Assembly: GCA_002591625.1 (NCBI GenBank)
Contig: PCDB01000044.1
Span: 24,465-37,719, forward strand
Origin: Porticoccaceae bacterium
Lineage (GTDB): Bacteria > Pseudomonadota > Gammaproteobacteria > Pseudomonadales > Porticoccaceae
Direction: 5' to 3'
Length of the DNA: 13,255 nt
Shown: piece by piece, positions 7,886 to 13,255 of the stretch
How the letters are laid out: each line of letters begins with the position of its first letter
Numbering within the stretch: the first letter of the stretch is position 1
Notes under the pieces: generated by a model
The model's database searches: none
Told to the model about the DNA's origin: nothing
Seen by the model: the letters and a program-made list of their open reading frames with translations, nothing else
Made by a program: the position numbers and the translations under genes

Positions 7886-8419
7886 ATGTCACGAAAAAAA
7901 AACTCAGCAAAACGCCATGGGTCCAAAAAGCCCGCAAACAGCACTTCTTTGGTATTGATTTTTTTGTTTGGCATCTCGGTCGGCGCCAGTGTCATGTACA
8001 TATATAGGCCAGTTATTTCTGAAACAGAAATAGTGTCGAAATTGGCAGAGAAAGCTGCCGAGATTTCTGTTCCTGATCAGGCAAGTGAGCTAACTTTCAC
8101 CTTTATCGATACCCTGAAGACAGCGAAAATAACAGTTCCAGGGGAGAATCCGAGTCAAGCTCTTCTCACTGAAAAAAAACCCGCCTCTTTCGTTCTCCAA
8201 GCAGGCTCCTTCAAGTCTGAGAAAGATGCGGATAGTTTAAGAGCACAACTATTGCTATTGAATCTGACAGCCTCGATTGAGCGAGTCAAACTTAACTCTG
8301 GTAAAACTCGGCATCGAGTAGTTGTGGGACCATTCGCGGATAACGACAAGGCTAAATTAGCTCAACGCAAACTATCGCAAAATAACTATGATAGTCTATT
8401 GCTGGAACGAGCACTCTGA
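7886..8419 (+). CDS. SPOR-domain inner-membrane protein (FtsN-like)
   Basis: A 177-residue bitopic membrane protein. It has a short, very basic cytoplasmic tail (residues 1-19), one transmembrane segment at about 20-40, and a periplasmic linker with FTFIDTLKT (about 71-79), the position of the short FYTLL-like motif in relatives. A C-terminal SPOR domain spans about 101-177, with QAGSF at 105-109 and HRVVVGPF at 143-150. SPOR domains bind glycan strands stripped of stem peptides and so bring proteins to the division septum; FtsN activates septal peptidoglycan synthesis. Position after priA matches the ftsN-like gene of Pseudomonas and E. coli relatives, but the protein is short for FtsN, so it could instead be a DedD-type paralogue. 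GAGG lies 9 bases upstream. hslVU, often next, is not here. Confidence 0.85.
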   Translation: MSRKKNSAKRHGSKKPANSTSLVLIFLFGISVGASVMYIYRPVISETEIVSKLAEKAAEISVPDQASELTFTFIDTLKTAKITVPGENPSQALLTEKKPASFVLQAGSFKSEKDADSLRAQLLLLNLTASIERVKLNSGKTRHRVVVGPFADNDKAKLAQRKLSQNNYDSLLLERAL

Positions 8420-8427
8420 ATCTGCCT

Positions 8428-9408
8428 ATGATTAAAACATTGAATCGCAATCGCACCAAAAAAGTTTCCGCTCTGATTTTACTTTCCTTATACCAACTGA
8501 TCTCAAGTTTCCCCTTCCATGCACATGGATACGAAGTGGACACTTTCCAATTCAGTGGCGAAAGAACAATGAATTTGATTCGGAAGCAAGTAGCATTTGG
8601 CCCTCGTTCACCTGAAAATGTGAAATCAAAGGAAAACACGCTCCGATTCATACATGATTCACTCAAGCCTTATACAGATGCCATTACAATCTTGCCCTTC
8701 AAGGCTCTCGGCTACAGAGGACATAATCTACTCGCAAATTTTTCAGGCAGGAGTCAAGCTCCTCGACCGAAGTTGATGCTTGGAGCGCATTGGGATACAA
8801 GAGCATTAGCTGACAGGGATCAAAACTATTTTAAACGTGACTCCCCTGTATTGGGAGCAAATGATGGAGCGTCTGGCGTAGCCGTTTTGCTCGAATTGGG
8901 GCGCTTGCTTTCAAACAGTCGCCAGGCAGTCGATGTGGACTTGATATTTTTCGATCTGGAGGATATGGGAGGCATTAACGGCCTGCCCTTCTCGATAGGA
9001 GCACAAAGTTTCGTTGAGAAGAATCCTGATTATCGACCAAATGCAGGCATAATTGTAGACATGGTCTGCGATAAAAACCTAAGAATTCCGAAAGAGATCA
9101 ATTCATTCAACGCGGCACCAGAAATAATCGACAAAGTTTGGGAGAGTGCCAGGCGTCAGCGAGCAGAGGTCTTTAAAAATGAGTTTGGTGCAGCCATAAT
9201 CGATGACCATGTGCCGTTTTTGGCTTCGGGAATACCGGTAGTTAACCTGATCCATTATCCTTTTCCAAGGACTTGGCATACGAGTAATGACACCATAGAA
9301 AATTGTAGTATCGATAGCTTAGAGCAAGTCGGAAGAGTATTGCTAGATTTCATATCTACTTTTCAATCCGATGCCAGCAGATCTGCGGCGGCTTCTAAAC
9401 TCGACTAA
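8428..9408 (+). CDS. Exported M28-family metallopeptidase / glutaminyl-peptide cyclotransferase-like protein
   Basis: A 326-residue protein with an N-terminal signal peptide or anchor (basic residues to 12, hydrophobic 13-29, possible cleavage near FHAHG at 30-34). The rest is an M28/glutaminyl-cyclase fold. Metal-site landmarks are GAHWDTR (His121, Asp123), GANDGASG (Asp146), FFDLEDMG (Glu178, Asp179), DMVCD (Asp211) and PFPRTWHTSNDT (His284). The WHT-x-x-D end, the single-metal pattern and ENCSIDSLEQVG resemble secreted glutaminyl cyclases, which turn N-terminal Gln into pyroglutamate. Related M28 enzymes are aminopeptidases, so the reaction is not settled. It begins 8 bases after the SPOR gene with no clear Shine-Dalgarno, suggesting translational coupling. 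Its stop codon interlocks with that of the convergent aminotransferase. Confidence 0.85.
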   Translation: MIKTLNRNRTKKVSALILLSLYQLISSFPFHAHGYEVDTFQFSGERTMNLIRKQVAFGPRSPENVKSKENTLRFIHDSLKPYTDAITILPFKALGYRGHNLLANFSGRSQAPRPKLMLGAHWDTRALADRDQNYFKRDSPVLGANDGASGVAVLLELGRLLSNSRQAVDVDLIFFDLEDMGGINGLPFSIGAQSFVEKNPDYRPNAGIIVDMVCDKNLRIPKEINSFNAAPEIIDKVWESARRQRAEVFKNEFGAAIIDDHVPFLASGIPVVNLIHYPFPRTWHTSNDTIENCSIDSLEQVGRVLLDFISTFQSDASRSAAASKLD

Positions 9409-9857
9409 GCAGCTTTCTTTAAAACCGATGCCAGCGCATTGATGCAGTAATCAACGTTTTTAGCATTCCAGGCATGGCCCATTAGGCCGATCCGCCAAAC
9501 CTTGACGGCAAGTCGGCCGAGACCCGCTCCTATCTCCAGGTTAAATTGATTAAGTAACTGCCCACGAACCAACGAATCGGACACTCCTTTCGGTATAGAA
9601 ACTGCATTGAGCTGTGGCAATCGATGTTGCTCGGCAACGATAAAAGTGATACCCAAAGACGACAAACCTTCTTTTAGTCTCAAGTGATTTTTTTTATGGC
9701 GAACCCAACAATTCTCGAGCCCCTCCTCCTGAACCACCACGAGTGCTTTGTGCAGCTCATAAAGACTATTCACGGGCGCAGTATGATGATAGGCGCGTTT
9801 GGCTTTTTCACCCCAGCAGCCCATTATCAGATTGAGATTCAAGAACCAGCTTTTCAC
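9405..9857 (-). CDS. C-terminal fragment of the broken aminotransferase
   Basis: This frame opens with a GTG inside the conserved RVKSWFLNLNL segment. It runs through AYHHTAPVNSLYELHKAL, QLNAVSIP and the final LEIGAGLG...VWRIGLMG substrate-carboxylate region, ending in the normal family C-terminus. No ribosome binding site is expected there and the PLP lysine is missing, so independent translation is unlikely. Its stop overlaps that of the M28-type gene by 4 bases. Confidence 0.55.
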   Translation of the reverse strand: MKSWFLNLNLIMGCWGEKAKRAYHHTAPVNSLYELHKALVVVQEEGLENCWVRHKKNHLRLKEGLSSLGITFIVAEQHRLPQLNAVSIPKGVSDSLVRGQLLNQFNLEIGAGLGRLAVKVWRIGLMGHAWNAKNVDYCINALASVLKKAA

Positions 9858-9981
9858 GCGACTCTTTCGCTGCCTTATTCTTTTTCAGCAGCTCGGTCGT
9901 TGAAACTGACGGGCGATAGACCAGGAGGCGCAGATAAACACTTTTGCGACCCTAAATAAATAGCATCTATTCCCCATTTAT

Positions 9982-10530
9982 CTACATAGATTGGCGCCCC
10001 CCTAGCGAAGTAACAGTATCCACAATAGTCAAGCAATTGTGATCGTGCGCCAACCGAACCAACTTCTCTGCATCAGATTGCACACCGGTAGATGTTTCTG
10101 CATGCACAAATGCTACTAAAACAGCCTCAGGATTTGCTTTAAGGGCCGCTTCTAGCTTCGATTCGTCTGCTGCCCGACCCCAATCGTCCTGAACCATGAT
10201 CGCCAAACCACCAAAGCGTTCAAAATTTTCCTTCATTCGCGATCCAAAAACACCATTTTGACAAACTATGACCGTGTCTCCGGGATCTACTAATTTTGCG
10301 AAGCAACATTCCATCCCCGCTGATCCGGAGGCTGAAACTGCGAAAGTAAGTTCGTTGTCGGTATGAAACGCATATTGCAAGAGGCTTTTGATCTCGTCCA
10401 TCATGCCTACAGAATAAGGATCCAAACGTCCTATTGTGGGCTTTGCCATGGCCTCTGAAACTCGCTGGCTTACATCCGAGGGTCCCGGTTCCAAGATAGT
10501 TCGGCGGGGAGGTTTGAAAGAAGATATCAT
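9982..10530 (-). CDS. N-terminal fragment of the broken aminotransferase
   Basis: This 182-residue frame covers the start ([14 protein letters not shown]), the cofactor-binding SASGSAGME loop (about 66-74), GVQSD, and Asp171 in DTVTSLGG, which contacts the PLP ring nitrogen. The last four residues (RQSM) are out of frame after the G run, and the stop follows. Without Lys197 and the C-terminal domain it should be inactive by itself. The start ATG overlaps the TAA of a doubtful upstream frame. Confidence 0.6.
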   Translation of the reverse strand: MISSFKPPRRTILEPGPSDVSQRVSEAMAKPTIGRLDPYSVGMMDEIKSLLQYAFHTDNELTFAVSASGSAGMECCFAKLVDPGDTVIVCQNGVFGSRMKENFERFGGLAIMVQDDWGRAADESKLEAALKANPEAVLVAFVHAETSTGVQSDAEKLVRLAHDHNCLTIVDTVTSLGGRQSM

Positions 10531-10835
10531 TACTCGGTTTTATTTCTATTGATGCACTGAAAAGTTGACTGTCTCAATTGTCGGGGCCATGATAACGACC
10601 TACGCTGTAAATGCCAGTCGGGTTTGATGAACAGCGAATATTTTTGGTTTGATCCAAGCCCAAAACAAACAGATTTGCATCGTAATAAAACCAATGCGTT
10701 AATATGGAGCGTAGTACCGAGTGGTCGAGCAGGTTGCATGAATCGCTCCACCTGAGGCGTCTGCGAGGACTTGTACCGATTACTGGCGGGGAGGAACTTT
10801 GCTAATCCAGTTACGACTTATCCCATGCACGGAGA
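10531..10835. other. Non-coding divergent intergenic region
   Basis: These 305 bases separate the aminotransferase (minus) from the exported TPR operon (plus), so both promoters should lie here. I see one weak sigma70-like pair (10675-10704) and a 7-bp inverted repeat (10705-10711 with 10744-10750). A 73-codon minus-strand frame exists but has no protein-like character. There is no tRNA or known RNA. Confidence 0.5.
10675..10704 (+). promoter_or_regulatory. Possible sigma70-type promoter for the TPR/lipoprotein operon
   Basis: TTGCAT (10675-10680) and TTAATA (10699-10704) are separated by 18 bases and point to the operon. Both boxes are imperfect. Transcription would start near 10711, at the first arm of a 7-bp inverted repeat. 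Confidence 0.22.
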
Positions 10836-10841
10836 ATGCAT

Positions 10842-12068
10842 TTGAGTAACCTGAAACAGTTGATTTTTACCTTCGGTTCCTACGCAACCAGACGATTACT
10901 GGTAGTCAGCGTGATTTTGCTGACTCAACATAGCATGGCTTCAGAGAAAGCTGGCGTATCAGGTTTTCTCGAGAAAATTGACCGAATCGAGGCTTCCAGC
11001 AGTGCTTTTAATCCGCAGTTGGCGGAGGTTTACCTGGATTTAGGAAAATCTTTAATAGCCGAAGGGAATTTCCCAGGCGCACAGGATGCCTTAAGAAGGG
11101 GCGTACAAATTGAACGAATCAATTATGGGTTAGACAGTTTGTCACAAACTCCACATTTATTGCTTCTTGCTGACTTGGATTACGTTCTCGGGAACACCAA
11201 GGCGGCACTGAAGGCTTTGGAAAATGTCTACAGCGTAAGCAGCAAAAATTATGGAAACAAAGACGCCAGAATGTTACCAGTGTTAGATCAGCTTCTCACA
11301 TGGCAGACCGATCGGTATCAAGACACTTCAGCAAAAGGAAACTTCGATCATGTTGTTGCTGCTGAGGTTATAGCATTGCGGATTGCCAAGGTAGTTGATT
11401 CAAGCATTCTAATGAAAGATCCTAAGGCACCCTATTACTTCCGGAAGCTCGCCGCCGTTCAGTATTTAATAGCAAACCACATCAAACGTCACGGTCTTCC
11501 CACTGATATCGGGTTTGAATTTACAACGGGAAATTCAGTAAAAGCAGCCAGTCCTTCAGCAGCAACGCATACTTATTACAAGAGAGGTAAGGCCGCCCTT
11601 TTAAGTAGGGTTGACTCGATAATTCAGCAAAGCAGTACTGACGTTTTGAAGCAAGCGAGTGCGATTGCAGAACTCGCAGACTGGTATCTTATTTTCGGCC
11701 AAAAGCAGCAGGCTGCTTCAGCATATCGCGTCGCTTTTGACACCCTGAAAAGTGATGAGGTCAGTGATGAAATGCGGAATGATTTCTTTGCCCTACCCAA
11801 GAAAATCGACTTCCCATTCGTTGAATCAAACGGCACCGTTAATCAAGACACCCTAGAAGTATCGCTTTGGATTACAGAAACTGGAAGGACAAGAAATATC
11901 GAAATAATCAACCCTCCAGACTCTCTCACCAAGGAAGATACAAAAACTGTGCGCTCGGGACTTCTGAAAACCCGTTTTAGACCGAGGCTCATTGAAGGAT
12001 CACCAGAAGCAATAGCGCATACCGTCTCATTCCCACTTCCTAGACGAGACGAAGCGGAAAACAGTTGA
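10842..12068 (+). CDS. Exported TPR protein with TonB-C-like C-terminal domain
   Basis: A 408-residue envelope protein of unknown role. A signal peptide or signal anchor lies at about residues 1-34: basic RR, then LLVVSVILL, then HSMAS. Helical TPR-like repeats are visible at about 60-95 (YLDLGKSLIAEGNFPGAQDAL), about 102-137 and about 272-307 (DWYLIFGQKQQAASAYRVAF). The C-terminal 60 residues (about 337-399) resemble a TonB C-terminal domain: VSLWITETGRTRNIEI, then LLKTRFRPRLIEG. There is no TonB membrane anchor or Pro-rich linker, so this is probably a protein-contact module, not an energy transducer. I prefer the TTG at 10842, with GGAG 7 bases upstream; the ATG at 10836 is only 1 base from that GGAG. 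It is the first gene of a three-gene operon; the lipoprotein starts 9 bases later. Confidence 0.8.
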   Translation: MSNLKQLIFTFGSYATRRLLVVSVILLTQHSMASEKAGVSGFLEKIDRIEASSSAFNPQLAEVYLDLGKSLIAEGNFPGAQDALRRGVQIERINYGLDSLSQTPHLLLLADLDYVLGNTKAALKALENVYSVSSKNYGNKDARMLPVLDQLLTWQTDRYQDTSAKGNFDHVVAAEVIALRIAKVVDSSILMKDPKAPYYFRKLAAVQYLIANHIKRHGLPTDIGFEFTTGNSVKAASPSAATHTYYKRGKAALLSRVDSIIQQSSTDVLKQASAIAELADWYLIFGQKQQAASAYRVAFDTLKSDEVSDEMRNDFFALPKKIDFPFVESNGTVNQDTLEVSLWITETGRTRNIEIINPPDSLTKEDTKTVRSGLLKTRFRPRLIEGSPEAIAHTVSFPLPRRDEAENS

Positions 12069-12077
12069 GGTGAGCGT

Positions 12078-12806
12078 ATGAAACACAATGAAGTGCTAGA
12101 ATCAATTTCTCGGAGAACAGTCCAAGTCATAGTGACTGGCCTGACAGTGATTATGTTTGGTTGTTCCATCCCAAACCAAATGTCCCCGATCACGCAAACA
12201 AGCAGCGGATCTGCAGCTCCTAGCGCGGGACCAAGCAGCAGCCAATCGGCTGGGTTGCCGAAGGGCACAGATCCCGGAAAATCGGGCGCTGAAGCTGATG
12301 ATGGTCTCGGCGAAACAGATGGGGATCTTGAAAACGAGGTCTCAACTATGCCCAGCCGCAATCCAGAAACTCTAGGCGAAGGCGGGGAACCGTCGGGCAG
12401 CGCAGACACTCAACTGGACAAGGCCCTTGAGGAGTTTGATGGCCTCTTCGAGGGAGGCACGTATAATTCAAATGTGGATATTTTAGATCCCATGGGCGCT
12501 GACCCCGCGACTATGAATTCTGACGAACCACTATTCGAAGAATTGGGTGGGAATACAGAGTTCGAAGAAGTGGCAGATTCTGGGCCGGGCACTGCAAGCT
12601 CAAGCGAGCAGGCTGCGGATCAAGCAAGTGGAGAAACCACAGGCAGTGTGGGTGCTGCACAGGCTTTACCTAATGATGTTGGAGACGGCCGGGGTGACAG
12701 CATTTTCGAACGCCAGGTCCGCCAGGCAGCCATGCAGGAACAAGATCCCGTCTTAAGAGAAGCTTATTGGGAAAGATATCGACGCATGAAGGGTCTTAAG
12801 GAGTAA
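12078..12806 (+). CDS. Acidic, low-complexity lipoprotein
   Basis: A 242-residue protein that I cannot assign to a named function. The N-terminus has a signal peptide (VQVIVTGLTVIMFGC) with a relaxed lipobox and Cys29 as the probable lipidated residue; the following Ser-Ile does not suggest inner-membrane retention. Residues about 30-200 are low-complexity, rich in Ser, Gly, Ala, Pro, Glu and Asp, and probably disordered. The last 35 residues are different: a charged helix (FERQVRQAAMQEQDPVLREA then YWERYRRMKG) of a type I recall from gammaproteobacterial lipoproteins in similar three-gene settings. GAGG lies 7 bases upstream. The gene sits 9 bases after the TPR gene and 4 bases before the next start, so the operon is tight. 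Confidence 0.72.
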   Translation: MKHNEVLESISRRTVQVIVTGLTVIMFGCSIPNQMSPITQTSSGSAAPSAGPSSSQSAGLPKGTDPGKSGAEADDGLGETDGDLENEVSTMPSRNPETLGEGGEPSGSADTQLDKALEEFDGLFEGGTYNSNVDILDPMGADPATMNSDEPLFEELGGNTEFEEVADSGPGTASSSEQAADQASGETTGSVGAAQALPNDVGDGRGDSIFERQVRQAAMQEQDPVLREAYWERYRRMKGLKE

Positions 12807-12810
12807 AATG

Positions 12811-13255
12811 ATGCGCAACGTTAGTAGAATCAAAACGCTTTTCTCAATAACAATGCTGAGCCTCCTGATGCCGGTCAATGACACTCACGCGGCGATTGAT
12901 AAGATCACCTCGTCAACCCCAATCAGCTTGTTATCTCCCTCCAGAGGCCTCTCAGTCGACGAACTCCTTGATGTGGGCATTTTAGTGCTTGACGATGGCG
13001 TGGAATTGATGGACGAGGATGACACCTCGTTGCCCGAGGTGAGAATGGCCGAGTCAGTATACTTTTCTAGCCAGTTACACCGGGTGTTAGAGAAGAGCGG
13101 CGCCTGGGGAGCCTTGAGAGTGATCCCGAACAAAGACGTTATCGTTGATCTGTACTTGAGCGGTATAATCATCCAATCTGATGGTGAAACCCTCGATCTC
13201 AAGGTCAACGCGACAGACAGCAGTGGCAAAAAATGGATGGAAAAGCAATACCGTC
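12811..13255 (+). CDS. Secreted protein of unknown function, N-terminal part (cut by right window edge)
   Basis: The open frame runs off the window after 148 residues. It begins with a clear signal peptide (basic RNVSRIK, then LFSITMLSLLM, cleavage near THA-A at residue 27), so the product is periplasmic or outer-membrane. The mature part reads as alternating strands and helices with motifs DVGILVLDDG, LPEVRMAE, EKSGAWGALRVIP and LSGIIIQSDGE. This loosely recalls CsgG/LpoB/PqiC-like domains (inference, not a family call). AAGGAG at 12798-12803 lies 7 bases before the ATG at 12811 and 4 bases before an ATG at 12808, so I chose 12811. It is the third gene of the operon. Confidence 0.75.
   Translation, partial: MRNVSRIKTLFSITMLSLLMPVNDTHAAIDKITSSTPISLLSPSRGLSVDELLDVGILVLDDGVELMDEDDTSLPEVRMAESVYFSSQLHRVLEKSGAWGALRVIPNKDVIVDLYLSGIIIQSDGETLDLKVNATDSSGKKWMEKQYR

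Larger units (their letters stand above)
9405..10530 (-). pseudogene. Class V aminotransferase (alanine/serine-glyoxylate type), broken by two frameshifts
   Basis: The family makes PLP-dependent cytosolic enzymes that move the amino group of alanine or serine to glyoxylate. Reading through all three frames restores one continuous protein of about 375 residues, near normal family length. Frame 1 ends at LGG before a run of six G on the minus strand (9997-10002). Adding one base there gives [19 protein letters not shown] and so on to DRAAEK. At a run of five A (9881-9885 on the plus strand as T), a second added base gives [13 protein letters not shown] and the rest. The middle segment carries the PLP lysine (Lys197 in GSQKCL, codon 9941-9943). 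All other core motifs are intact, so the damage is recent, is a sequencing artefact in homopolymers, or is bypassed by slippage. Substrate preference is not determined. Confidence 0.85.

Noticed and set aside
9684..9959. 91-codon plus-strand frame inside the aminotransferase locus
   Set aside because: Antisense shadow; the minus strand here encodes conserved aminotransferase sequence in recovered frames.
9881..10002. Programmed double ribosomal frameshift as a normal expression mode of the aminotransferase
   Set aside because: Two separate slips would be needed, no stimulatory structure was recognised, and the family is not known for recoding. Kept only as an alternative in the finding.
10530..10751. 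73-codon minus-strand frame directly upstream of the aminotransferase, its TAA overlapping the ATG
   Set aside because: Composition is not protein-like (no domain, odd Cys/Trp/Arg mix), there is no ribosome binding site, and it fills the divergent promoter region.
10705..10760. tRNA-like stretch (GAGTGGTCGAGCAGG) upstream of the TPR operon
   Set aside because: No acceptor stem, anticodon arm or TTCGA loop could be placed around it.
11843..12409. 188-codon minus-strand frame across the TPR/lipoprotein junction
   Set aside because: Antisense to two well-supported genes; Ser/Pro-rich content is a mirror of the lipoprotein's low-complexity codons.

Overview
The window looks like a chromosomal segment of a gammaproteobacterium, probably a free-living and perhaps marine lineage. 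This rests on the divergent rpmE/priA pair, a lapA-pyrF pair, a SPOR-domain protein just downstream of priA, a Pseudomonas-type TrhO, an E. coli-type LldD, and an exported TPR/lipoprotein operon of the kind I recall from gammaproteobacterial genomes. Base composition is moderately AT-leaning and fairly even. I see no IS element, integrase, tRNA, rRNA or CRISPR array.

Left part (1-3446, all minus strand): the N-terminus of a GNAT acetyltransferase cut by the window edge, then (in transcription order from the right) trhO (tRNA U34 hydroxylase), lldD (FMN-dependent L-lactate dehydrogenase) and a nitrilase-superfamily amidohydrolase. Middle (3447-5470): a small uncharacterised plus-strand gene, pyrF and lapA as a tight minus-strand pair, and rpmE (bL31, zinc-binding form). 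The usual lapB gene between lapA and pyrF is absent.

Right-centre (5602-9408, plus strand): priA (replication-restart helicase) with all eight zinc cysteines, an FtsN-like SPOR-domain membrane protein, and an exported M28/glutaminyl-cyclase-like metalloenzyme. argS, common between priA and the SPOR gene in relatives, is absent. Convergent to these lies a class V (alanine/serine-glyoxylate type) aminotransferase gene (9405-10530, minus). It is broken by two single-base deficits, one in a run of six G and one in a run of five A. The segment between them, in a third frame, carries the PLP lysine, so neither remaining ORF can be an active enzyme.

Right end (10842 to the edge, plus strand): a close-packed three-gene operon of envelope proteins. 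It encodes an exported TPR protein with a TonB-C-like end, an acidic low-complexity lipoprotein, and a secreted protein cut by the window edge. Its function is unknown to me, and it is the best candidate here for an undescribed system. The most striking sequence-level observation is the doubly frameshifted aminotransferase.
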